Under the pieces are notes generated by a model. The model was not told the origin of the DNA, ran no database searches, and worked only from the letters and a program-made list of their open reading frames with translations. DNA of 64,000 nucleotides from Burkholderia glumae LMG 2196 = ATCC 33617 (lineage in GTDB: Bacteria; Pseudomonadota; Gammaproteobacteria; Burkholderiales; Burkholderiaceae), in assembly GCF_000960995.1 (NCBI RefSeq), contig NZ_CP009435.1, positions 2,852,001 to 2,916,000 on the forward strand. The letters are read 5' to 3'. Numbering within the stretch: position 1 is the stretch's first letter; each line of letters opens with the position of its first letter. Both the position numbers and the translations under genes were made by a program. Positions 34,080 through 43,237 of this stretch are shown one piece after another.

Positions 34080-34733
34080 ATGGAACCGCAGTTGTTGACC
34101 TATGCGCCGACGCCGCCGGCACGGCCGGCGGCACTCCAGGAAACGCCGGCGGCTGTCATCGACCTGCCGCGCCCCTGCCTCGACGGCGGCGTGCCACTGA
34201 TGGCGGCGCTGGCGTCTCGCTCGAGTTGCCGGTCCTTCGCCGCGGAGGCGCTGCCGCCGGCCTCGCTCGGCGCGATGCTGTGGGCCGCCGATGGCATCAA
34301 CCGCCCCGGCAGCGCGGGCCGCACCGCGCCATCGGCATACGGGGCCGATGCAATCGACCTTTACGTGGCCTTGCCTGGCGGCGTGTATCGCTACGATCCG
34401 CTCATGCATCTGCTGCTGCTCAAGCACGCGGTCGATGCCCGCAACCTGACGGGCTACCAGGATTTCGTGGGGCAGGCCCCGCTCGACCTGGTCTATGTGG
34501 TCCGCACCGCCGCACTGGCGGGCATGCCGCCTTCGCAGCTCGATATCTTCGCGGCCGTCGAAGCCGGCGCGATCGCCCAGAACGTGGCGCTCTACTGCGC
34601 CGCGGCCGGCTTGGGATCGGTGGTGCGCGGCTGGATCAATCATCGTGCGCTGGCCGAGGCGCTGAGCCTGAACGAGGACGAATTGCCGATCCTCGCACAG
34701 ACCATCGGCTTCCCCGGCCATCTCGCGGCCTAG
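34080..34733 (+). CDS. Nitroreductase-family protein (SagB/ThcOx-like)
   Basis: 217 aa. The N-terminal part has RSSCRSFAAEALPPASLGAMLWAADGINRP, then RTAPSAYG, the FMN-site and core pattern of nitroreductases; the C-terminal GIGA-type region is AAVEAGAIAQNVALYCAAAGLG. aggaga stands 7 bases before the ATG at 34080. These flavoenzymes use NAD(P)H to reduce nitro or quinone compounds; the real substrate is unknown. The upstream FNR-like box suggests expression under low oxygen. The FMN-binding arginines are present. Confidence 0.83.
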   Translation: MEPQLLTYAPTPPARPAALQETPAAVIDLPRPCLDGGVPLMAALASRSSCRSFAAEALPPASLGAMLWAADGINRPGSAGRTAPSAYGADAIDLYVALPGGVYRYDPLMHLLLLKHAVDARNLTGYQDFVGQAPLDLVYVVRTAALAGMPPSQLDIFAAVEAGAIAQNVALYCAAAGLGSVVRGWINHRALAEALSLNEDELPILAQTIGFPGHLAA

Positions 34734-34760
34734 CCCGCTCGGGGCTGGTGTGCACGGTAC

Positions 34761-34784
34761 AAACAAAACCCCGCGGGAGCGGGG
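34761..34784 (-). terminator. Intrinsic terminator for the cyclopropane synthase gene
   Basis: On the minus strand, CCCCGC-tccc-GCGGGG is followed by TTTTGTTT. It lies 9 bp after the gene's stop and is a textbook Rho-independent structure. Confidence 0.85.
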
Positions 34785-34792
34785 CTAGACAG

Positions 34793-35968
34793 CTACGGCC
34801 GGTGGTATCCGCCCACCACGCCGCGCCGCGACAGCACCCACTGCCACAGCTGGATCTCGCGCGCGCGGAAGCCGCCCGCGCACGACAGCAGGTAGTAGCG
34901 CCACATCCGGTGGAACGTCTCGCCCTTCTCGGCGGCGAAGCGCGGCCAGGCTGCCTCGAAGTTCCGGTACCAAGCCATCAGCGTCCGGTCGTAGTCGGCG
35001 CCGAAATTGTGAAGATCCTCCACCACGAACAGGCCTTCCACCGCTTCGGCCACATGCGCGAGCGCCGGAATTTCGCCGTTCGGGAAGATGTAGCGGTCGA
35101 TCCACGGATCGGGCATGGTCTCGCGGCGGTTCTTGCCGATCGTGTGCAGCAGGAACAATCCGTCGTCGGCCAGGCAGCGCTCCGCGACCTCCATGTAGGT
35201 CCGATAGTTGCGCGCGCCCACGTGCTCGAACATGCCGACGCTGGCGATCCGGTCAAAGCGTTCGTCCAGGTCGCGGTAGTCGGTCAGGCGGAACTCGATC
35301 GGCAGGTGCGCATAGCGTTTCGCGCCCCAGGCCGCCTGCTCCTTCGAAATCGTCACGCCGACGCAGGACACGCCGTAGCGCTCGGCCGCGTAGCCCATCA
35401 GGCTGCCCCAGCCGCAGCCGATGTCGAGCAACCGCATGCCGGGCTTGAGTCCGAGCTTGCGGCAGATCAGGTCGAGCTTGTGCTCCTGCGCCTGATCCAG
35501 CGTTGTCGCCCCGTCGCTCCAGTAGCCGCAGGTGTAGGTCATGCGCCGGTCGAGCATGGCCTCGTAGAACGCATTGCCGATGTCGTAGTGCTGCTCGCCC
35601 ACCTGCCACGCGCGGCGCGCGGTCTGGCGGTTGGTCCAGCGCGCCCGCAGCGCCTGCCAGATCAGGCGCGTGCCATGCACCTGCTCGTCGAGCCGTGCCA
35701 CCAGGATGCGGCGGAATAGTTCGTCGAGCTGGTCGCACTCCCATTGCCCCTGCATGTAGGCTTCGCCGAAGCCGAGGCTGCCGTAGGCGAGCACGCGCTC
35801 GGGCACCTTGGGGTCTAGCAGCCGGATGTCCCACGGGCGCGAACCGTCGAGACGGACGTCGGCGCGCGACAGGAGTTGCTCGACAAGCCGATAGGCGGAC
35901 GTATGCGCCCCCATCTGCACGGGTTCGACGCGATCTTCCGGTTGTGTGGCCACGGTCGCTGCCTCCAT
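34793..35968 (-). CDS. cfa: Cyclopropane-fatty-acyl-phospholipid synthase
   Basis: 391 aa from the ATG at 35968; a longer frame is open upstream but looks non-coding, and E. coli Cfa is 382 aa. The SAM site LLDIGCGWGSLMGYAAERYG and VGVTISKEQ are clear, as are the family motifs GEQHYDIGNAFYE, FDRIASVGMFEHVG and WIDRYIFPNGEIP. The enzyme adds a methylene from SAM to unsaturated phospholipid acyl chains, usually in stationary phase or acid stress. It is monocistronic, with its own terminator. Confidence 0.93.
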   Translation of the reverse strand: MEAATVATQPEDRVEPVQMGAHTSAYRLVEQLLSRADVRLDGSRPWDIRLLDPKVPERVLAYGSLGFGEAYMQGQWECDQLDELFRRILVARLDEQVHGTRLIWQALRARWTNRQTARRAWQVGEQHYDIGNAFYEAMLDRRMTYTCGYWSDGATTLDQAQEHKLDLICRKLGLKPGMRLLDIGCGWGSLMGYAAERYGVSCVGVTISKEQAAWGAKRYAHLPIEFRLTDYRDLDERFDRIASVGMFEHVGARNYRTYMEVAERCLADDGLFLLHTIGKNRRETMPDPWIDRYIFPNGEIPALAHVAEAVEGLFVVEDLHNFGADYDRTLMAWYRNFEAAWPRFAAEKGETFHRMWRYYLLSCAGGFRAREIQLWQWVLSRRGVVGGYHRP

Positions 35969-36319
35969 TCTCGGGTTGGCCGAATTCAAACGCTCATCGC
36001 TGCCCCGGCGCTTCACTGCTTCGCGTTCACGCCCTCGTGACGGAATCGATGCCGGCGCGCAAAGCCGGCCATGGGCAGCCGCGATTTCCGGGGATCGACC
36101 CGGAACGCGGAGTGAAAATACTACGTCGCTTTGTGCACTGCATTGATTTGTGAGGATGCAAAGACTTCTACGCCCGGCGCAATAATCTTGCGATCGGCTC
36201 GTCGCCGGTGCATCCTCGGACGGGACGGCCGGAAGTTTCGCTATTCGAACGATCATAGACCGTCGCCGATCCGGCTTCAGGTCACGACGCGAATCGTTGT
36301 TTGTCCTTACATTTTGCCG
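35969..36319. other. Gap between cfa and the phosphoesterase relic
   Basis: About 350 bp, presumably holding the cfa promoter on the minus strand. I could not pick out a clear -35/-10 pair or any gene. Confidence 0.4.
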
Positions 36320-36655
36320 ACGGCGACGTCCGGGAGCCCGACTTCAGCGCGAGCGGCAACAGCCAGCATCCGAACCACGACGTGGCCAAGGGCGAGCAGC
36401 TGGTCCACGACGTCTATCGCGCGCTGCGCGACGGCCCGGGCTGGGCCGACACGCCAGCACGGCGGCAACCACGGCCACATCGCGCCGGACGATTCGGTCG
36501 GCGAATTCGACAATTTCGATTTCACGCGTTTCGGCGTGCGGATTCCCGCCGTGCAGATCTCGGCGCGCATCGCGCCCGGCCTCGGCGCGGTGCTCACGCT
36601 CGCCGAAGAATGCGCGATGCGCACGATGCCGATCCCCGCCGCGCGGCGCGCTCAG
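36320..36655 (+). pseudogene. Phosphoesterase (phospholipase C / acid phosphatase family) remnant
   Basis: One frame reads GDVREPDFSASG, then PNHDVAKGEQLVHDVYRALRDGPGW; another frame from about 36458 reads HGGNHGHIAPDD, then FDFTRFGVRIPAVQISARI. Both are consecutive parts of the PF04185 phosphoesterase family (HPxxDV...GE and EHGG...FDFxRxGVRVP motifs). The residues between them are shortened and the frame is shifted. The N-terminal half of a normal 450-aa or longer protein is missing. Confidence 0.7.
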
Positions 36656-36909
36656 TTCGCCTGCAGCAGCGGTAGCAGGTCGCGGATCGCGGCCTCCTCG
36701 TCCTGGCCGGCCACCAGCAGCTGCACCAGCGCGCCCGCGCGCAGGCGCGGCGCCCAGGTCGCCGTTTTCACATCGATCTCGTGGCCGTCCGCGCTCAGCC
36801 GGATGTCGCTGCGGAAGCGCCGCGCGCATTCGGCGAGCGCCGCGCCGCACGCGCCGCTGGCCGAGAAGTCCCGCGCCGTCGCGAGCCTCACCTCCACCCA
36901 AATTGCCAT
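36652..36909 (-). CDS. HPr-like PTS phosphocarrier homologue without the active-site His
   Basis: 85 aa from the ATG at 36909 (ggagacg ahead). Its length and pattern (ATARDFSASGACGAALAECARRFRSDIRLS, then a VKTA strand and LLVAGQDEEAAIRDLLPLL) follow the HPr fold. The phosphorylated His of HPr (GLHARP) is absent, so it cannot act as a normal phosphocarrier. No other PTS gene is near. A regulatory or binding role is conceivable. Confidence 0.6.
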   Translation of the reverse strand: MAIWVEVRLATARDFSASGACGAALAECARRFRSDIRLSADGHEIDVKTATWAPRLRAGALVQLLVAGQDEEAAIRDLLPLLQAN

Positions 36910-37032
36910 GACGTCGTCTCCGAGGAGGGGGGGCAAGCGGGGCGAACGCCTGCCGGTGGCCTGAGCCAAAAAGCCTGATGAACACGGAAACCGGCGCGTA
37001 CACCGACCATCCCGACATTATCCCGCCATCAT

Positions 37033-37063
37033 CATAACATGTGCCTTGTATTATAATGTTATG
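37033..37063. promoter_or_regulatory. Inverted repeat over a -10 element before phnA
   Basis: cataacat (37033-37040) and atgttatg (37056-37063) are an exact 8-bp inverted repeat with a 15-bp spacer. The right arm overlaps TATAAT at 37052-37057, a perfect -10 hexamer for the rightward gene. The layout suggests an operator for a dimeric repressor. No good -35 is seen. Confidence 0.5.
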
Positions 37064-37120
37064 CACATTCAAGCCGTGGCCGCCCGCGCGGCCGCCCCGC
37101 CACCCCTCGATGGACCCGCC

Positions 37121-37465
37121 ATGTCAGCCCTGCCCGCATGCCCGCAATGCTCGATGAACAACACCTATCCCGACGGCGGCCTCGTCGTCTGCGCGGATTG
37201 CGGTCACGAGTGGTCGCCCGGCGCCGGCGCCGACGAGCCGGCGCCGGTTGCCGATGAGCTGGTGCGGGACGCGCACGGCAGCGTGCTCGCGAACGGTGAC
37301 TCGGTGGTGCTGATCAAGGACCTGCGGGTCAAGGGCTCGTCGATCACGCTGAAGGTCGGCACCCGGATCAAGGGCATCCGGCTCGCCAGCGGCGATCACG
37401 AAGTGGACTGCCGCACCGATGCCGGCAGTTTCATGTTGAAGGCGTGCTATCTGCGCAAGGCCTGA
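37121..37465 (+). CDS. phnA: PhnA/YjdM-family zinc-ribbon protein
   Basis: 114 aa. An N-terminal zinc ribbon (CPQC...CADCG) is followed by the conserved domain with DSVVLIKDLRVKGSS and the C-terminal KACYLRKA. The start at 37121 (MSALPACPQC) fits the family; the longer open frame reaches into the promoter. Despite the name, this protein is not part of phosphonate breakdown and its role is not settled. It is followed after 27 bp by a spermidine-synthase-like gene on the same strand. Confidence 0.9.
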   Translation: MSALPACPQCSMNNTYPDGGLVVCADCGHEWSPGAGADEPAPVADELVRDAHGSVLANGDSVVLIKDLRVKGSSITLKVGTRIKGIRLASGDHEVDCRTDAGSFMLKACYLRKA

Positions 37466-37492
37466 CGCGAATCCTGTGGGGTAGAGGCGCTG

Positions 37493-38329
37493 ATGGATCG
37501 GGACCGGACGGCGTGGGATGCGTTCGTGGCAGTGTTCGCCGCGTCGCTGGGCGGCAACCAGCCGATCGTGCTGGAGACGCGGCGCACGGTGTCGCTGCAC
37601 TTCGATCTGTCGGCGACGCAAAGCTTCATGTCGCTGGCCGAACCCGAGCGGCTGGTGCTCGAATACACGCGCATCATGATGGGCTTCGTGCTGCTCGCGC
37701 CCGCGCCGGCGCGGGTCCTGATGATCGGGCTCGGCGGCGGTTCGCTGGCCAAGTACTGCCATCGGCACCTGCCCGCCACCACGATCACGGCCGTCGAGAT
37801 CGACCCCGGCGTGATCGCGCTGCGCGATCGCTTCCACCTGCCCGCCGACGGCGACCGCTTCGAGGTGATCTGCGCGGACGGCGCGCACTACATGGACCGC
37901 CCCGAGGTGTCGGCGGACGTGATCCTGCTCGACGCCTTCGAGGCCCAAGGCATATCGGCCCAATGCGCGAGCCAGTCCTTCCTGGCAGCGTGCCGCGAGC
38001 GGCTGCGCGGCAACGGCGTCCTGGTGGCGAATTTCGTCGATGACGATCCGGCGTTGCCGGTTTATCTCGCGCGGGTGGAGGCCGTGTTCGGCATGGCGCG
38101 CGCGGTCCTGATGACGAGCAATGCGGGAAATTGCATCGTGTTCGCGTGGAACGGCGCGAGCGCCCTGCCGTGCGCCGCCGTGCTGGCCAAACGCGCCGGT
38201 GGCTTCGATTTCTCGGCGGCGCTCGGCCTGCACGACCTGGCCGTGCGGCTCGAGCGCGGCCGGCGCTTCGAGATCGGACGGCTGGCCTGGAGCGAGTGCG
38301 GCCGGCCCCGCTGGGCGATCAAGGAATGA
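37493..38329 (+). CDS. Spermidine-synthase-like methyltransferase-fold protein
   Basis: 278 aa. The SAM-type nucleotide motif VLMIGLGGGSLAKYCH and AVEIDPGVIALRDRF, followed by ICADGAHYMD and VILLDAFEAQGI, are the spermidine synthase pattern. Such orphan proteins are common in beta-proteobacteria, and polyamine synthesis is not proven for them. The ATG at 37493 follows a moderately G-rich stretch. It is probably co-transcribed with phnA. Confidence 0.82.
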   Translation: MDRDRTAWDAFVAVFAASLGGNQPIVLETRRTVSLHFDLSATQSFMSLAEPERLVLEYTRIMMGFVLLAPAPARVLMIGLGGGSLAKYCHRHLPATTITAVEIDPGVIALRDRFHLPADGDRFEVICADGAHYMDRPEVSADVILLDAFEAQGISAQCASQSFLAACRERLRGNGVLVANFVDDDPALPVYLARVEAVFGMARAVLMTSNAGNCIVFAWNGASALPCAAVLAKRAGGFDFSAALGLHDLAVRLERGRRFEIGRLAWSECGRPRWAIKE

Positions 38330-38354
38330 CGCGGCAGCCGCGCTTGTTTGCTGC

Positions 38355-38552
38355 TTACTTGCCGCGTCGCGCGCCGCGCCCGACGGCCGTGCTCGCGGTG
38401 CCGTACTCCACGTTGTGCTGGGCCAGATAGTCCCGGATCAATTGCCGGACGACCTGCGACGGCGTGATGTCCTGTTCTGCACACAGCCGCTCGAATGCCG
38501 CCTTTTTCGCGGGGTCGATCAGGACGGTCAATCGTGCAGTCTTGGTTTCCAT
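38355..38552 (-). CDS. Ribbon-helix-helix (CopG-like) protein
   Basis: 65 aa. The pattern TARLTVLIDPAKKAAFERLCAEQDITPSQVVRQLIRDYL is a ribbon-helix-helix DNA-binding fold with a basic tail (GRGARRGK). It may be a small repressor or an antitoxin, but no toxin gene adjoins it. It converges with the spermidine-synthase-like gene. Confidence 0.78.
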   Translation of the reverse strand: METKTARLTVLIDPAKKAAFERLCAEQDITPSQVVRQLIRDYLAQHNVEYGTASTAVGRGARRGK

Positions 38553-38637
38553 TTGCGGGCAGTGGCCGGGTTGATATGTTAATCAGATTCTAATCGATTC
38601 ATCGGCCGGCGCAGCCGGACCGAATGTCGTGCGTGCC

Positions 38638-38669
38638 TCGCGCGGCGGCCGGCATCGGCCGCCGCGCGA
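38638..38669 (-). terminator. 14-bp perfect hairpin directly after the LacI gene
   Basis: The stem tcgcgcggcggccg pairs with cggccgccgcgcga around gcat and touches the LacI stop at 38670. It is very stable but has no T-tract, so it is a likely transcript end or 3' stabiliser. Confidence 0.6.
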
Positions 38670-39716
38670 TCAGGCGACGGCGCCGCGCGGCGGTGCCGTC
38701 GAGGCGCGCACCACGAGCCGCGGCTCACCGGTCACGCGCATGCGCGGCGCCGCGTGCGCGCCGCCTTCACCGCTCGCGCCGCCCGGCCCGGCCAGTTCCG
38801 CGAGCAGCGCGACGGCCAGCGCGGCCGCCTCGGCGGTCGGCACGGCGACGGTGGTCAGCGCGGGCCGCGACTGCGCGGCCAGTTGAATGTCGGTGATGCC
38901 GATCACCGACAGATCGTCCGGCACGCGGCGGCCGGCGTCGGCCGCCGCGTGCATCGCGCCGAGCGCGGGCAGGTCGTTGGTGGCGAACAGCGCCGTGAGC
39001 TGCGGCGACTCGGCGAGCAGCGCGCGCGCGGCCGCGTAGCCGCCCTCGATCGTGTCCGGCGCGTAGCGCACCGGCGCGCGCGCGCCGTCCAGGCCGGCCG
39101 CGTCGAGCGCGGCGACGAAGCCCTCGCAGCGTGCCGCATGGATGCCCGACACCTTGCTGCCGACCAGCGCGCCGATCCGCCGATGGCCGAGCGCGAGCAG
39201 ATGTCTGGCCGCCAGTTCGCCCGCCAGACGGAAATCCACCGCCACGCAAGGCAGCCCCGGCGGCAGCTCGGGCCGCTCCCACATGCAGAGCACCACCGGC
39301 GTGCCGCGTGCCACGGTGGCATGCAGGTCGTCCAGATCCAGGTTCGCGTTCATCACCAGCACGCCCTCCGACAGCGTGCCGGCGATCTGCTCCAGGTAGC
39401 CGCGGCCGATGCCCGGATCGTTCTCGGTGTTGCAGATGATCAGGTAGCGGCCGCTGCCGCGCAGCGCGCTCTCCACCGCTAGTGCGAATTCCGGATAGAA
39501 CGGGTTGGCGATGCTCGATACCATCAGCGCGATGGTCGGCGCGCGCCCTTCCGCGAGCGCGCGCGCGGCCAGGTGCGGCCGGTAGCCGAGCGCCTCGACG
39601 GCGGCCAGCACGCGTTCGCGCGTGAGCGCCCCGACCCGGCCGCGGTTGCGCAGCACGTTCGAGACGGTGGCGGGCGTCACGCCCGCGGCTTGGGCGACTT
39701 CGGCGAGGGTCGGCAT
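38670..39716 (-). CDS. LacI-family repressor of the galactoside operon
   Basis: 348 aa. The LacI helix-turn-helix (PTLAEVAQAAGVTPATVSNVLRN) and hinge (RPHLAARAL) are followed by a sugar-binding domain (FYPEFALAVE, LVGSKVSGIHAARCEGF, TALFATNDLPALGAM). It is divergent from the ABC-transporter/GH42 operon, so it most likely represses that operon in response to a galactoside. A 12-bp palindrome of LacI type lies just before the first operon gene. Two copies of gtctcaata lie immediately upstream of its own start. Confidence 0.9.
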   Translation of the reverse strand: MPTLAEVAQAAGVTPATVSNVLRNRGRVGALTRERVLAAVEALGYRPHLAARALAEGRAPTIALMVSSIANPFYPEFALAVESALRGSGRYLIICNTENDPGIGRGYLEQIAGTLSEGVLVMNANLDLDDLHATVARGTPVVLCMWERPELPPGLPCVAVDFRLAGELAARHLLALGHRRIGALVGSKVSGIHAARCEGFVAALDAAGLDGARAPVRYAPDTIEGGYAAARALLAESPQLTALFATNDLPALGAMHAAADAGRRVPDDLSVIGITDIQLAAQSRPALTTVAVPTAEAAALAVALLAELAGPGGASGEGGAHAAPRMRVTGEPRLVVRASTAPPRGAVA

Positions 39717-39717
39717 T

Positions 39718-39746
39718 GTCTCAATAAATGAAATCTAGTCTCAATA
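39718..39746. repeat. Direct repeat gtctcaata x2 at the LacI promoter
   Basis: gtctcaata at 39718-39726 and 39738-39746, two helical turns apart, right before the lacI-type start. Possibly an autoregulatory site. Confidence 0.35.
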
Positions 39747-39850
39747 TTTGTCAGCGGCGCCGGCTCGTTGCATGATGAGCCGATATCAGAAGGAAAAAAC
39801 GGAGACGGCCTGACACGATCGCTACGGCGGTCGTTTTCGTGGCTCGCAGG

Positions 39851-39862
39851 TTAAGCGCTTAA
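39851..39862. promoter_or_regulatory. LacI-family operator
   Basis: TTAAGCGCTTAA, a perfect 12-bp palindrome with the central CG typical of LacI-family sites, 37 bp before the first gene of the operon. The nearby divergent LacI regulator is the expected ligand. Confidence 0.7.
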
Positions 39863-39899
39863 TCTCCGTCATTCCGGATTACATCATGGAGACGCAGCG

Positions 39900-41057
<1,158 letters not shown>

Positions 41058-41151
41058 GGGCAGCGCGCCGAACCGTTTATCGAAGCGCGCGCCCGCCGCC
41101 CGGGCGGCCCGCCACCCACGCGCCCCACCCCCAACGATCGAGGATCGACCG

Positions 41152-43155
41152 ATGCGCCTTGGAGTCTGTTACTACCCCGAACACTGGCCGGAAGCCATGT
41201 GGAACGACGATGCCGCGCGCATGAAGGCGCTCGGCATCGAGCAGGTGCGGATCGCCGAATTCGCCTGGAGCCGGATCGAGCCGCAGCCGGGCGAATACGA
41301 CTGGGGCTGGCTCGACCGCGCGATCGAGGTGCTCGGCGCGGCCGGCCTGCAGGTCGTGATGTGCACGCCCACCGCGACGCCGCCGAAGTGGCTGGTCGAC
41401 CGGCATCCCGAGATCCTGCCGGTCGGCGCCGACGGCCGGCCTCGCGCGTTCGGCTCGCGCCGTCATTACGATTTCTCGTCGCCGAGCTACTTCGAGGCGT
41501 CGCAGCGCATCTGCGAGGCCGTGGCGCGCCGCTACGGCGCCCATCCGGCCGTGGCCTACTGGCAGACCGACAACGAATATGGCTGCCACCAGACCGTGGT
41601 CAGCTACTCGCCGGCCGCGCAGGCACGCTTTCGCGACTGGCTGCGCGCGCGCTACGGCACCATCGAGGCGCTCAACGCGGCCTGGGGCACGGTGTTCTGG
41701 AGCATGGAATACCGCAGCTTCGACGAGATCGACGCGCCGGTCGGCACGGTCACCGAGGCGCACCCGTCGCATCGGCTCGACTATCGCCGCTTCGCCTCCG
41801 ACGAGGTGCGGCGCTACAACCGGATGCAGGTCGAGATCCTCCGCGCGCATTCGCCGGGCCGGCCGATCGCGCACAACTTCATGCAGCTGTTCACCGAGTT
41901 CGACCATTATCCGGTGGCGGCCGACCTCGACGTGGCGGGCTGGGACAGCTATCCGCTCGGCGCGCTCGAGGAGCAGTGGTACGCGCCCGAGGTGAAGGCG
42001 CGCTACCTGCGCACCGGGCACCCCGATTTCGCGTCGTTCAACCACGACCTCTACCGCGGCATGTCGCGGCTGCCGTTCTGGGTGATGGAGCAGCAGCCGG
42101 GGCCGGTGAACTGGGCGCACTGGAACCCGGCGCCGCTGCCGGGCATGGTGCGGCTCTGGAGCTGGGAGGCGTTCGCCCACGGCGCCGGCTGCGTCTCGTA
42201 CTTCCGCTGGCGCCAGGCCCCGTTCGCGCAGGAGCAGATGCACGCGGGGCTGAACACGCCCGACAACCGGCTCGACCTCGGCGGCAGCGAGGCCGCCCAG
42301 GTGGCCGGCGAGTTGCGCGCGCTGCTCGCCGACGCCGAGGCCGGGGCCACCGCGCCGGTGCGCGCCAGCGTGGCACTGCTGTTCGACTACACCGCGAAAT
42401 GGCTGTTCGAGGTGCATCCGCAAGGCGCCGATTTCCACTATCCCCGCTTCGTCGTGGAGTACTACTCGGCGCTGCGCTCGCTCGGCTTCGACGTGGACGT
42501 GGTGGCCCCGGACGCGCCGCTCGACGGCTACCGGCTGGTGGTGGTGCCGCCGCTGCCGATCGTCTCCGAGGCGCTGGCGCAGCGGCTCGCCAGCTGCGGC
42601 GCGCAGGTCGTGCTCGGCCCGCGCACCGGCTCGAAGACGCCCGATCTGCAGATTCCCGCGAACCTGCCGCCCGGCCCGCTCGCGGCGCATCTGCCGATCC
42701 GCGTCTGGCGCGTGGAGTCGCTGCGGCCGACGCTCGCCGAGACCGTGCAGGTTGCCGCCGCGCCCGACGCCGCGGCCTTCGAGACGCCGGCGCGCCACTG
42801 GCGCGATCTCGTCGAGATCGACCCGGCCCAGGCGGCGTCGGTCGAGATCCGCGCACGCTTTCACGACGGTCATCCGGCCTATCTGCGCCACGGCGTGTTC
42901 CATTATTTCGCGAGCCTGTTCGACGAGGCCGGCACGGCGACGCTGCTGGCGCGCGTCGCGCGCGAGGCGGGCCTCGCGCCCGTGCCGCTCGGCGACGCGG
43001 TGCGCGTGAGCCGGCGCGGCGGGCTGACCTGGGTGTTCAACTACGGCCCCGAGCCCTACCGGATCGACGCGGCGATCCCCGATGCGGCGATCGTGGTCGG
43101 CGCGCGCTGCATCGAGGCCGCCGGTGTCGCCGCCTATCGCACCGCGGCCGGCTGA
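41152..43155 (+). CDS. Beta-galactosidase, glycoside hydrolase family 42
   Basis: 667 aa. It opens LGVCYYPEHWPEAMW, the usual GH42 start. The acid/base Glu lies in TDNEYGCHQ and the nucleophile in FWVMEQQPGPVNW. A trimerisation/Rossmann-like domain and a C-terminal beta domain follow. There is no signal peptide, so it acts in the cytoplasm on imported galactosides. Its place between ATPase and binding-protein genes of one importer shows that the transporter brings in its substrate. Plant galactan or arabinogalactan oligomers are likely. Confidence 0.94.
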   Translation: MRLGVCYYPEHWPEAMWNDDAARMKALGIEQVRIAEFAWSRIEPQPGEYDWGWLDRAIEVLGAAGLQVVMCTPTATPPKWLVDRHPEILPVGADGRPRAFGSRRHYDFSSPSYFEASQRICEAVARRYGAHPAVAYWQTDNEYGCHQTVVSYSPAAQARFRDWLRARYGTIEALNAAWGTVFWSMEYRSFDEIDAPVGTVTEAHPSHRLDYRRFASDEVRRYNRMQVEILRAHSPGRPIAHNFMQLFTEFDHYPVAADLDVAGWDSYPLGALEEQWYAPEVKARYLRTGHPDFASFNHDLYRGMSRLPFWVMEQQPGPVNWAHWNPAPLPGMVRLWSWEAFAHGAGCVSYFRWRQAPFAQEQMHAGLNTPDNRLDLGGSEAAQVAGELRALLADAEAGATAPVRASVALLFDYTAKWLFEVHPQGADFHYPRFVVEYYSALRSLGFDVDVVAPDAPLDGYRLVVVPPLPIVSEALAQRLASCGAQVVLGPRTGSKTPDLQIPANLPPGPLAAHLPIRVWRVESLRPTLAETVQVAAAPDAAAFETPARHWRDLVEIDPAQAASVEIRARFHDGHPAYLRHGVFHYFASLFDEAGTATLLARVAREAGLAPVPLGDAVRVSRRGGLTWVFNYGPEPYRIDAAIPDAAIVVGARCIEAAGVAAYRTAAG

Positions 43156-43237
43156 GCCCGCGCGGCGCGTTCGCGGGCAGATTTCGTTGTTTCGCCATTC
43201 CGCAGTTCCGACAACAACCGCAACCAGGAGACAGCAG

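Noticed and set aside
41095..41108. gccgcccgggcggc palindrome before the GH42 gene.
   Set aside because: Short and within a very GC-rich spacer; likely chance or a weak processing hairpin, so not listed as a regulatory site.
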